This document shows positions 1-6,719 of a stretch of 39,852 nucleotides of DNA, one piece after another (positions within the stretch are counted from its first letter, which is position 1; the number at the start of each line of letters is the position of its first letter). The DNA is from AC-37 sp036382905. GTDB taxonomy: Bacteria > Actinomycetota > Thermoleophilia > Solirubrobacterales > Thermoleophilaceae. Location of the stretch: positions 1-39,852 of the forward strand of contig DASVPL010000210.1 in NCBI GenBank assembly GCA_036382905.1. Reading direction: 5' to 3'. The translations under genes were made by a program, and so were the position numbers. Under the pieces are notes generated by a model. The model searched no databases, had not been told where the DNA came from, and saw only the letters and a list, made by a program, of their open reading frames with translations.

Positions 1-945
1 CGGCCCGCGATGCCGACCTTGCGCCCGCAGGAGCTGTCCGGACTCGTGGTCATCCCCACGGTGGAGCACGACCCCGGCATCCACCGCGTCTCGATCGCGA
101 TCGACGTGGGCGTGTCGCGAACAGGGGCGGGGATCGCACCCCCGGAGGTGGTCACCAGGGAGGACCTGGTCGTGGTGCTGCGCAACGCCAGCGAGGGGAG
201 CCTCGAGGCGATAGCGAGCCCGGACCCCGGGGCCCTCCCCGTCCGCGCGATTCGGGTCGTGCAGGCTCGGGGCGAGTTCACGTTCTCGCAGGGCGTGAAC
301 CCGCCGGACGAGCTGGTCGTCACGCTGCGAGGCGATCAGAAGACGTTCCCGATGTCCCAGACGCTCTCGCCGACCCGCTGCCTGGGCAAGGAGCCGCAGG
401 TCGGGGACCGGGCCCCGGGCCTACCCCGGAAGGGCAGCTTCCTCCATCGCCTTCCGTTCATCCAACGACTGCGCCGCTCGCGGTGCTGCGTCAAGCGACT
501 GGACGCTCCGGTCAACCCCAGCGCTGACGCGACCGCCAAGAGCGAGCACTTCGAGGTGGAGGCCGACTTCGTCGCGCGCGGTGCCAAGTGCCAGTGCGGG
601 TGCTGCGAGTACCGGCAGTACGTTCGAGGGACCTTCAGCGACGCCGCCGGCGCCCCGGTCCGGTTCGATCTGCCCTCGGGCGCACTCGACCCCGCCAGCT
701 ACTGCGAGGACGGCGCGATCGACGAGTTCGGCCCGGGCGCGCACGGCTATTACGGGCACCGGAGCACGAGCTCGCCGGGAGACGCCTACGCGGGCGCGGG
801 CAAGTCGGCGAGCTGCACATACCGCGGGAACGAGAGGCCGAGCTGTCCTCCCACGGACGGCGTCCACCTGGAGTTCCTCGGCCTGGTAATCGATGTCTGC
901 CAGGGGCGCGTGGCCGCGAAGCGGACCTGGATCGTCGACCTCTAG
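1..945 (+). CDS. Cys-rich protein of unknown function, possibly 5'-partial
   Basis: The frame is open from base 1. An ATG at 10 gives 311 residues, but codons upstream of it are also open, so the true start may lie outside the window. The first ~125 residues look like extended beta structure without transmembrane segments. The C-terminal half is rich in cysteine: CC near residue 160, a KCQCGCCEYRQY cluster near 200, then YCEDG, SCTYRG, SCPP and DVCQG. The spacing could suit disulfides or metal binding. No signal peptide is visible at the ATG. I do not recognise a family. It runs convergently into the LamG lipoprotein gene. Confidence 0.6.
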   Translation, partial: RPAMPTLRPQELSGLVVIPTVEHDPGIHRVSIAIDVGVSRTGAGIAPPEVVTREDLVVVLRNASEGSLEAIASPDPGALPVRAIRVVQARGEFTFSQGVNPPDELVVTLRGDQKTFPMSQTLSPTRCLGKEPQVGDRAPGLPRKGSFLHRLPFIQRLRRSRCCVKRLDAPVNPSADATAKSEHFEVEADFVARGAKCQCGCCEYRQYVRGTFSDAAGAPVRFDLPSGALDPASYCEDGAIDEFGPGAHGYYGHRSTSSPGDAYAGAGKSASCTYRGNERPSCPPTDGVHLEFLGLVIDVCQGRVAAKRTWIVDL

Positions 946-975
946 TCCCGGGTCTGCCTCCGGGTCAGGCCCGGA

Positions 976-1785
976 TCATCCCGAGCTCGGCCCGTTCGTC
1001 GCCAGCTCGAAGTGCGACTGGATCGTGGCGAAGTCGAGGTCGACGTTGTAGACCGCCACCTCGTCGACCACGCCGTTGAAGAGGTGCTGCGGAGTATCGG
1101 ACTCGTTCCCGCCCGCACCTATGCGGAAGTCCCGAGCCGTATTCGGCTGGTAGACCACCTCTGCCGTGGCGGGCGCGTCCGCGGCCGGGTCGACATACAG
1201 CTTGAGCGTCTTCCCGTCGTAGGTCATCGCCAGGTAGTGCCTCCCGGGCGTTGCGTCGGGCCCACCCGCGGCGACCCCCACGCCCGACGCGCCATCCCCG
1301 ACCCACGCCTCCCACTTGTTCTCGTTGTTCACGTAGATCGCGTATCCGAAGATCTGCGTGTCCGGGCTGATGTCGCGCGAGGAGGCGACGGCACGGTGAC
1401 CCTCGCCGCCGGCGACATCGGCGATCGCCTCCACGGTGAACTTGGCCGGGTTCAACGCGTCGCTGTGAGGCACGGTCACGTGGCCCGTGGACCCGTCGAA
1501 CTGCGCGGCTGTGTCGCTGTCACCCACCACGAACCCCGGCTGTCCGAGCGTCACACCTCCGACGTACGTCCCGTTGTGGCCCCCCTTGCTGTCGACCGCC
1601 GTCGTGGCTCCCACGGCCTCACCGAGACGCCAGTAGCCGACGAGGTTCGTGTTGTTCGTGACGCTGTCCTTGTACTGCTCGGGTCCGCCGAGGCCCCCGG
1701 TCTCCAACTGGCAGCCGACGAAGGCGAACAACATCACGAACGACGCCAGTGCCAGCGGCGCGACTAGAAGGATCCAGTGCGACAT
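976..1785 (-). CDS. LamG/concanavalin-A-like domain lipoprotein (putative)
   Basis: 269 residues. A hydrophobic N-terminal segment ends in AFVGC at about residues 21-25, a near-lipobox (Phe at -3 is atypical), so an exported, probably lipid-anchored protein is likely. The rest matches the LamG/Laminin_G_3 pattern of a carbohydrate- or ligand-binding jelly roll: LVGYWRLGE, the HNGTYVGGV strand, AAQFDGSTGHVTVP, then a second half with YVDP and FNGVVDEVAVYNVDL. The start is set by a strong AAAGGAG five bases before the ATG. The gene overlaps the end of the Lgt-like gene by 22 nt, so it is the third gene of an lspA-lgt-like-LamG transcription unit and a plausible substrate of those enzymes (inference). 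Confidence 0.8.
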   Translation of the reverse strand: MSHWILLVAPLALASFVMLFAFVGCQLETGGLGGPEQYKDSVTNNTNLVGYWRLGEAVGATTAVDSKGGHNGTYVGGVTLGQPGFVVGDSDTAAQFDGSTGHVTVPHSDALNPAKFTVEAIADVAGGEGHRAVASSRDISPDTQIFGYAIYVNNENKWEAWVGDGASGVGVAAGGPDATPGRHYLAMTYDGKTLKLYVDPAADAPATAEVVYQPNTARDFRIGAGGNESDTPQHLFNGVVDEVAVYNVDLDFATIQSHFELATNGPSSG

Positions 1786-2450
1786 TCCAGCTCCTTTCGG
1801 GTCCCATGCGTCTCCCGCAGGGGATTGAGGATCGAGCGCACGCAGCCGTAGCCGGCCAGCGCGAAGACGAAGATGGCGCCCGGGAACGGCGGGGCGGTGG
1901 CGATCGCCGCGGCGCCGGCGAGCAGCGTCACGGCCGCCGCCAGCTCGAGGAGCTGGACGGGGTGGCGCCGCTCCCAGCGGCCCGCGTGATCGGGCAGGTG
2001 AAGGGCGACGCGACCGTCGCTCGGCCGGCCCGCGCAGCAGCCGTTGAGGAGGCAGCCGACGCGGGTGAAGACCATGCCGACCAGCATCGTGAACGTCGCC
2101 ACGTCCCAGAAGGCGGCGAACGGGAGCCCGAGCCCCGCGAGCACCGCCGGCGAGACCGCGACGGCGAGGAGCAGCCCACCCACGAGGGCGGCGCCGCCGT
2201 CCCCGCGGCGCCAGATCCGCCGCGGCTCACGACGGAACACCTCCCAGTGACTCAGCACGAACCAGAGCCGCGAGCCCACGAGAGCCGGCGCGATCAGGAT
2301 GAGGAGCGCGAGGGACGCGCGGTCGGGGTCGATCGGCATGCTCGTGGCCACGCCATAGCCGGCATAGACGCCGCAGAGCAACCCGACGTACAGCATCGCC
2401 GGATAGCTGGGGACGTTGACGCCGTGCCAGCTGAAGAGGACGCGGCGCAC
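1764..2450 (-). CDS. Prolipoprotein diacylglyceryl transferase-like membrane protein (divergent Lgt)
   Basis: 228 residues with about six hydrophobic segments. GTG at 2450 is chosen because it lies 2 nt after the lspA stop and begins the recognisable domain (VRRVLFSWHGV); the frame is open further upstream but only as lspA shadow. Lgt-like landmarks are GSRLWFVLSHWEVF, a GG..GG loop, TRVGCLLNGCCAGRPSDG and RHPVQLLE. Compared with E. coli Lgt, the loop His (GGMSFHGG) is not present, RIGN has become RVGC, and HPSQLYE has become HPVQLLE. It therefore belongs to the Cys-containing (GCCxGRP) Lgt-like branch and may not be a canonical Lgt. Residue comparisons are from memory of the E. coli enzyme. 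Coupled to lspA upstream and the LamG lipoprotein downstream. Confidence 0.75.
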   Translation of the reverse strand: MRRVLFSWHGVNVPSYPAMLYVGLLCGVYAGYGVATSMPIDPDRASLALLILIAPALVGSRLWFVLSHWEVFRREPRRIWRRGDGGAALVGGLLLAVAVSPAVLAGLGLPFAAFWDVATFTMLVGMVFTRVGCLLNGCCAGRPSDGRVALHLPDHAGRWERRHPVQLLELAAAVTLLAGAAAIATAPPFPGAIFVFALAGYGCVRSILNPLRETHGTRKELECRTGSF

Positions 2451-2452
2451 CG

Positions 2453-2881
2453 TCAGACGACCGAGCCGACCGCGACGGCGACTCCGGCGACGATCGCCAC
2501 GTCCGCGAGGTTGAAGGCCGGCCACCAGCCGAGAGCGATGAAGTCGATGACCGCACCCCGACCGGCCCGGTCGAGCAGGTTGCTCGTAGCGCCCCCGAGC
2601 GCCACGACGAGTCCAGCGCCCGCGAGTCCGTGTGAGGGCGACCCCGCGCCCGTGGCAAGCACGAGCACCGTGCACGCAAGCGTCATGCTCCAGAGCCCGA
2701 GCTGAGCCGGCAGGGACGGCGCGCGACCGAGCCACGAGCCCCCGTTGGCCGCGAGCCTGAACACTCCCGACCGCCTGGCTCCACCCACTCCGGCGGAGGC
2801 GAGGAACCGGACCGCGAGCGACTTCGTCACCTGGTCGAGAAGGACCACCGCGCCGGCTCCTGCAAGCACCCAGCTCGCCAC
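2453..2881 (-). CDS. lspA: Lipoprotein signal peptidase II
   Basis: 142 residues and four hydrophobic segments, normal for LspA. This membrane aspartyl protease removes signal peptides from diacylglyceryl-modified prolipoproteins. Visible motifs are DQVTK (16-20), AANGGS (45-49), GGATSNLLDR with Asp104, and PAFNLADVAI with Asp127; the two aspartates are the expected catalytic pair. The family's usual GGAxGN is GGATSN here. Start is GTG at 2881, supported by TAAGAT 7 nt upstream, which suggests a leaderless mRNA. First gene of lspA-lgt-like-LamG; its promoter sits at the end of the upstream GNAT gene. Confidence 0.9.
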   Translation of the reverse strand: MASWVLAGAGAVVLLDQVTKSLAVRFLASAGVGGARRSGVFRLAANGGSWLGRAPSLPAQLGLWSMTLACTVLVLATGAGSPSHGLAGAGLVVALGGATSNLLDRAGRGAVIDFIALGWWPAFNLADVAIVAGVAVAVGSVV

Positions 2882-2888
2882 GCGGGCG

Positions 2889-2919
2889 ATCTTAACCGCT
2901 CAGGAGGCCCCCGCGTCAA
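2889..2919 (-). promoter_or_regulatory. lspA promoter (TTGACG, TAAGAT)
   Basis: On the minus strand a TTGACG (2919-2914) and TAAGAT (2894-2889) are separated by 19 nt, slightly long for a sigma-70 type promoter. The -10 ends 7 nt before the GTG of lspA, so the predicted transcript starts at the start codon. The -35 lies inside the last codons of the GNAT gene. Confidence 0.6.
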
Positions 2920-3532
2920 TTGTTGCGCCGATGCCCTTGACGTACAGCGCATAGCCGTTGCGGCGCGCCCTCGCCAACCGGAAGCCGTGGTTCTCGAGCG
3001 CGCGGCGAGCGATCGCGTGGCGGGTCCCGGTGTGGGCCACCATGTGCCGGAAGCCGCGTGCCTCGGCCGCGATCTCGGCGTGGTGGGCCAGCGTCCCCGC
3101 GACACCGCGCCAGCGTGCGTGCCGGGCGACCGCGATCGTCCCGATGTAATACGCGCCGCGTGGAGGCCGCGGGCTCGCCAGGACGATCTGCGGCAGGGCG
3201 GCGGCGAGCAGCGGCCACCGCCCGGGCCTCAGGTCACGGAGGCTCGTGAGCAGCAGCGCGCGATGGAGGCGGTAGCGATCGCGCACCGGGAAGCCGATCA
3301 GCACGCCGACGGCCTGGCCATCGATCTCGGCGACCAGCGCGTGCTCGAAGCTCGCGGAGTGGCCCGGCTGCGACCACACCCGAGCGACGATGCGCCGGCC
3401 GTCGTCGGCGGATCCGGCCAGACGCGTGTACGCGGTGGCCGCGGCATCGAATACGAGTCCCGCCGCGGCGATGTCGTCAGCTCGGGCCGGACGAACCGCC
3501 ACACCCGAAGCGGGAACCCGTGAACCCGTCAC
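2900..3532 (-). CDS. GNAT family N-acetyltransferase
   Basis: 210 residues with the GNAT fold. An N-terminal VRPARADDIAAAGLVF start, a central beta-strand region (HALVAEIDGQAVGVLIGF), the acetyl-CoA-binding motif A as RWRGVAGTLAHHAE (R-x-x-G-x-A), and a C-terminal NHGFRLARARRNGYALYVKG typical of the family. The substrate cannot be told. GTG at 3532 is preceded by TAGGAT with a 6-nt gap, which fits a leaderless message. It stops 19 nt before the lspA GTG and may contribute read-through into that operon. Confidence 0.85.
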   Translation of the reverse strand: MTGSRVPASGVAVRPARADDIAAAGLVFDAAATAYTRLAGSADDGRRIVARVWSQPGHSASFEHALVAEIDGQAVGVLIGFPVRDRYRLHRALLLTSLRDLRPGRWPLLAAALPQIVLASPRPPRGAYYIGTIAVARHARWRGVAGTLAHHAEIAAEARGFRHMVAHTGTRHAIARRALENHGFRLARARRNGYALYVKGIGATIDAGAS

Positions 3533-3538
3533 GAGCGG

Positions 3539-3544
3539 ATCCTA
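3539..3544 (-). promoter_or_regulatory. -10 box TAGGAT of the GNAT gene
   Basis: TAGGAT lies 6 nt before the GTG at 3532, so the transcript is predicted to begin at the start codon. No good TTGACA-like -35 is seen 16-19 nt further upstream. Confidence 0.55.
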
Positions 3545-3631
3545 GGTCGGCTCTCCTCAGGCGGTTCCCGAGGCCAGCACACAACGACCACCAACTGACC
3601 GAGTTCGATCAAAAATTCCCCAGCGCGCTGG

Positions 3632-3637
3632 TACAAT
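3632..3637 (+). promoter_or_regulatory. -10 box TACAAT of the secreted unknown protein
   Basis: TACAAT lies 6 nt before the GTG at 3644, in a locally AT-rich stretch. It predicts a leaderless transcript. The -35 region has no clear consensus. Confidence 0.65.
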
Positions 3638-3643
3638 CGGTCA

Positions 3644-4438
3644 GTGCGCCGCCCCCTCGCCGCACTCGCACTCGCCGCCGCCGGCCTCCTCGCCGTGCCG
3701 GCGGTCGCACAGGTGCCCGGCGACCCGGTCAGGGTCGAGCCGAGCACGGCCGGCACGAGCTCCCACATGATCGTGGACATCCACGGGTCTGCCGACCCGA
3801 AGGCGAACGGGCGCCCCGCGACACACGCCGTAATTGACCTGGCCCAGGGCTTCAGGCGCGACCTCCGCGCGCGGTCGGAACGTTGCACGGAGTCGCGGGC
3901 CAAGGCGTTCGACTGCCCCGGCAAGAGCAAGATCGGCTCCGGCACGGCCGACGCCACGGTGTCCAATGGCGCGATCAGCCAGGCCGTGGTGGCGGACGTG
4001 TCGCTCTTCCTCGCACCACGCGCCCAGTCCAGCGACGCGGCCGGTGTGTGGCTCATCTTCACGGAGCGCAGCAGCGGCTCGCGGGCCTGGATCTTCGGCC
4101 GGCTCCTCAAGCTCGGCAGCCACGGCCCGTTCGGGATCGAGGCGCGGTTCGAGAACTTCGAGACCGCGAACTCGGCCGCGCCGGAGGGCTTCACCGTGCG
4201 GCTCGACCGCATCCAGGTCGAGGTGGGCGCGTCCCGCACCGAGAAGATCACGGTCTGCTGCAAGACGGTGCGGCGCAACGGCAAGAAGAAGAAGGTCAGG
4301 TACAGGAAGAAGGTCGTCCGTAACCTGCTCCACAACCCGAAGAGTTGCGACGGCTCGTGGGACTACCAGGTACGGATCCGCTACTCGGCGACCGACGAGA
4401 GCGTGCGCGACGGCGTCATGCCTTGCACGAACCCCTAG
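3644..4438 (+). CDS. Secreted protein of unknown function
   Basis: 264 residues. GTG at 3644 gives a textbook Sec signal peptide: RR, a hydrophobic Ala/Leu stretch, then VPAVAQ with probable cleavage near residue 22. The mature part is soluble. It contains FDCPGKSKIGSGTADATV near residue 90, like the cysteine-plus-GSGTA motif I recall from secreted actinobacterial proteins of unknown function. Near the C-terminus a very basic stretch (RRNGKKKKVRYRKK) lies between a CC pair and a NPKSCDGSW motif. No enzyme motif is seen. It stands alone behind its own leaderless-type promoter. Confidence 0.75.
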   Translation: MRRPLAALALAAAGLLAVPAVAQVPGDPVRVEPSTAGTSSHMIVDIHGSADPKANGRPATHAVIDLAQGFRRDLRARSERCTESRAKAFDCPGKSKIGSGTADATVSNGAISQAVVADVSLFLAPRAQSSDAAGVWLIFTERSSGSRAWIFGRLLKLGSHGPFGIEARFENFETANSAAPEGFTVRLDRIQVEVGASRTEKITVCCKTVRRNGKKKKVRYRKKVVRNLLHNPKSCDGSWDYQVRIRYSATDESVRDGVMPCTNP

Positions 4439-4540
4439 TAGGCGCCTGCGAAACCGCGGTGGGTACCTCGAGCGATCCGCGCGCTCTGGCTAGCTGCTGC
4501 TCTCAGCCGTGGGGCCGTGGCCGGGGATGAGGCCAGAAAC

Positions 4541-4568
4541 GACACCGACCCCGTCTCAGGGGCCGGTG
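4541..4568 (-). terminator. Intrinsic terminator of tRNA-Ser(GCT)
   Basis: An 11-bp stem with one mismatch (ACACCG.CCCC against GGGG.CGGTGT) and a 6-nt loop, about 20 nt beyond the tRNA 3' end. On the minus strand it is followed by the T-containing run CGTTTCT. The same hairpin could also serve the plus-strand gene ending at 4438. Confidence 0.65.
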
Positions 4569-4588
4569 TTCGCACTTCGATCAAATGG

Positions 4589-4677
4589 CGGAGAGGGCGG
4601 GATTCGAACCCGCGAAGGAGCTTGCACCCCTTACTCGCTTAGCAGGCGAGTGCCTTCAGCCACTCGGCCACCTCTCC
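4589..4677 (-). tRNA. tRNA-Ser(GCT)
   Basis: An 89-nt class II tRNA read on the minus strand. The acceptor stem GGAGAGG (4671-4677) pairs with CCTCTCC (4590-4596). The T arm holds GGTTCGAATCC-type sequence with TTCGAAT, and there is the long variable arm expected for serine. The anticodon loop CTGCTAA gives anticodon GCT, decoding AGC/AGU. CCA is not encoded. A hairpin terminator follows. Confidence 0.95.
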
Positions 4678-4713
4678 GGACCGGGCCGATTCTACGGCTC
4701 GCGCGGCGGCGCG

Positions 4714-5277
4714 TCAGCCGCGCGGCAGGCGCTTCAGCGGATCCTGCGGCTCGCCCCAAGGCGCGCGGCCGCTGCGCACCTCGAAGTGCAGGTGCGCCGT
4801 GTCCGAGGTGCCGGTGTCCCCGACGAACCCGATCACCTCGCCCTGCGACACCTTGGCTCCCTGCTTGACCCGGAAGCGCGACTGGTGCGCGTAACAGGTG
4901 ACGAACCCGCCCGCGTGCGCGAGACACGTGTAGTTGCCGTAGCCGTCCTGCCACTCGCGCATCACGACGACACCGTCCAGTGCCGCCCTGATCGGCGTCC
5001 CGTCGGCGATCGGGATGTCGATTCCGGCGTGCCGGTGGCCGCCGCGCTGCTCTCCGAACCGCCCGGTGATCGCCCCGCGCACCGGCCAGATCAGGCCGGA
5101 GGCCCGCGCGCGCCGCGGCGCGGCCGGCTCGTACTGGAGGCCGATCTGCGAGGCGCCGATCACCGCGGCTGCGTCACCGTTACCGCCGTCGCCGCTCGCG
5201 CCCGTCGCCACCGCAGCGCCGCCATACAGAGCGGCCGCGAGCATCGCGATAACTGCAAACCCGGCGAATGAGCGCAC
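4714..5277 (-). CDS. Secreted M23 (LytM) family peptidase
   Basis: 187 residues. GTG start, an N-terminal hydrophobic signal sequence (FAGFAVIAMLAAALYGGAA), a linker, then a LytM/peptidase M23 domain from about residue 65. Zinc-site motifs are HRHAGIDIP (HxxxD), and HLHFEVR (HxH) near the end; GYGNYTCLAHAGGFVTCYAH lies between. The family hydrolyses peptidoglycan cross-bridges, or acts as a non-catalytic activator if ligands are lost; here they are intact. Transcription passes through a cyclic-di-AMP riboswitch, the arrangement known for actinobacterial cell-wall hydrolases. Confidence 0.9.
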   Translation of the reverse strand: MRSFAGFAVIAMLAAALYGGAAVATGASGDGGNGDAAAVIGASQIGLQYEPAAPRRARASGLIWPVRGAITGRFGEQRGGHRHAGIDIPIADGTPIRAALDGVVVMREWQDGYGNYTCLAHAGGFVTCYAHQSRFRVKQGAKVSQGEVIGFVGDTGTSDTAHLHFEVRSGRAPWGEPQDPLKRLPRG

Positions 5278-5291
5278 TGCGTGAAGCTCCC

Positions 5292-5441
5292 CTGTCTCGG
5301 CCTACGGGGTTAGCTGACGGGCTCGCGCTCAAGGCAGCGCTACCGGGCGGTACTGCCCGGATTCGCCCCACGCCGCCATATGGCGGCACTGGTTCCCCCG
5401 ATCCCACACGCGTGCGTGCGGCATTCGGCACATCTACGAAG
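5292..5441 (-). promoter_or_regulatory. Cyclic-di-AMP riboswitch (ydaO-yuaA class)
   Basis: The minus-strand leader of the M23 gene carries the conserved blocks of this class in order: GGGGAACC (5398-5391), a variable hairpin, TGGGGCGAATCC (5370-5359), a variable hairpin, then GAGCCCGTCAGCTAACC with GTAGG (5324-5301). These match the ydaO consensus as I know it. In actinobacteria the class often controls secreted wall-remodelling enzymes, which agrees with the gene behind it. The 5' boundary is approximate. Confidence 0.88.
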
Positions 5442-5447
5442 TCGAGG

Positions 5448-5475
5448 AGTGTATTTCCCGACCGGATGGATGCAA
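5448..5475 (-). promoter_or_regulatory. Promoter of the riboswitch-M23 transcript
   Basis: TTGCAT (5475-5470) and TACACT (5453-5448) on the minus strand are 16 nt apart, placing the start site near 5441, at the beginning of the riboswitch. Confidence 0.6.
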
Positions 5476-5501
5476 CAAACGTCTCAGGCAGACTCTCTTA
5501 C

Positions 5502-6128
5502 ATGGACCGCCGCTTGCTCTACGCCCTGATCGCACTCGCCACCGTGCTGATCGCGCTCGTCGCGACGCAGGTGCTCGTGCCCTCGTATCTCGAGCGCCGA
5601 GCCGAGAACCGGCTCACCGAGGACGGCGGCAAGGCGACCGTCGACATCGACGCGCTCCCCGCGCTGGGCCTCCTGTTCGACCACGGCAAGCGCATCCAGG
5701 TGCGCGGCGAGGAGCTCGTGATCCCGCTCGAGGGCGAGCGCGGCAAGGTGTTCGGCGACCTCGACCGCTTCGCCGAGGCCGACGTGCGCCTCGACCGCAT
5801 GGTCGCCGGCCCGCTGCGCATCGCGCGTTTCTCACTCGCGCGCGGGAAGCACGGCGACCCATACGCCCTGACCGTCAGCGCGACCGTGACCGCGGCCGAG
5901 CTCGGCGACTACGCGGGCCAGCAGCTCGGGCCGCTCGCCGGCTTCCTCGGCCGCATCGGCGCCTCGGTGCTTCCGTTCTCGAACGCGCCGATCCCCGTCG
6001 AGCTCGACGCCTCGCTGAAGAGCGACGACGGCCGCGCGGTGGTCGAGACCGTCGACGGCACCGTGGCCGGGCTCCCCGCCGACCCCCTGGTCGGCGCCCT
6101 CGCCGAGGCGATCGCCGCCCGGCTCTGA
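5502..6128 (+). CDS. DUF2993/LmeA-like lipid-binding protein
   Basis: 208 residues from ATG 5502. The frame is open further upstream, but that stretch overlaps the riboswitch and its promoter. An N-terminal membrane anchor or signal (RRLLYALIALATVLIALVATQVL) is followed by the DUF2993/LmeA pattern: AENRL, a DALPALGLLFDHGKRIQVRG motif, then strands with RLDRM and a helical end. LmeA proteins are periplasmic phospholipid-binding proteins linked to lipomannan synthesis in mycobacteria; here only a cell-envelope lipid-binding role can be proposed. Stands alone, divergent from the M23 unit. Confidence 0.7.
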   Translation: MDRRLLYALIALATVLIALVATQVLVPSYLERRAENRLTEDGGKATVDIDALPALGLLFDHGKRIQVRGEELVIPLEGERGKVFGDLDRFAEADVRLDRMVAGPLRIARFSLARGKHGDPYALTVSATVTAAELGDYAGQQLGPLAGFLGRIGASVLPFSNAPIPVELDASLKSDDGRAVVETVDGTVAGLPADPLVGALAEAIAARL

Positions 6129-6133
6129 GCCGG

Positions 6134-6139
6134 TACGCT
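6134..6139 (+). promoter_or_regulatory. -10 box TACGCT of the 68-residue protein
   Basis: TACGCT lies 6 nt before the GTG at 6146, a few bases after the stop of the LmeA-like gene. It predicts a leaderless transcript starting between two same-strand genes. Confidence 0.5.
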
Positions 6140-6145
6140 CGCGCC

Positions 6146-6352
6146 GTGGACGAGGAGGACCCGACGACGCAGGAGCTGCGGGTGGAGCAGCTCCAGCGCG
6201 AGCGCATCGAGCGCGAGGCCGCGGCGGCCGGCGCGACGCCGGACGACACCGAGCAGCACGAGCGGCGTGCCGACCGGGCAAGCTACCTGCGCGAGAAGCT
6301 CGAGGAGCGGGCCGAGGCCGAACGCGACGCCGCCCGCGAAGACGACGACTGA
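6146..6352 (+). CDS. Small charged helical protein
   Basis: 68 residues, GTG start. Almost entirely Glu, Arg, Asp and Ala, with heptad-like spacing (QLQRERIEREA, YLREKLEERAEAERD), so a coiled coil or disordered helix is likely. No known family recognised. The next gene has a similar composition, so the two may be expressed together. Confidence 0.6.
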   Translation: MDEEDPTTQELRVEQLQRERIEREAAAAGATPDDTEQHERRADRASYLREKLEERAEAERDAAREDDD

Positions 6353-6365
6353 GACTGGAGACACG

Positions 6366-6629
6366 ATGGAGTACGACGAGCGGGCTGACGAGCTGGAGAA
6401 GGAGGCGGAGCGCCTAGAGCACGAGTCGAAGCGCCTCGGCGAGCGGACCGACGCGGCCCGCTCGGAGTGGGAGTCGGCGAAGTCGGATCCGAGCAAGGCG
6501 CCCGGCGCGCAGGCCGCCGAGGCGACCGGCCCGCACCACATCGACGCCGAGGATCCCGCCACCGGGCGCAGGTACGGCGAGGTCCGCCAAGAGGAGATCG
6601 AGGACGCCGAGGCGGCCGACTCCGAGTAA
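6366..6629 (+). CDS. Small acidic coiled-coil protein
   Basis: 87 residues from ATG 6366, preceded by GGAG at a normal distance. A heptad-rich N-terminal half (DELEKEAERLEHESKRL) is followed by a Pro/Ala-rich tail with HHIDAEDPATGRRYG. The frame is open further upstream, but that part is shadow of the preceding gene. Function unknown; 13 nt after the previous small gene, so probably one operon. Confidence 0.65.
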   Translation: MEYDERADELEKEAERLEHESKRLGERTDAARSEWESAKSDPSKAPGAQAAEATGPHHIDAEDPATGRRYGEVRQEEIEDAEAADSE

Positions 6630-6719
6630 CCGAGATAACGACTCAACCTCTGGCGCGTTACAGCGTTGACCCCGTAGACGCATGGGAGGCGTCGGGCGGG
6701 GGGAGAGATTGAGGACGCT

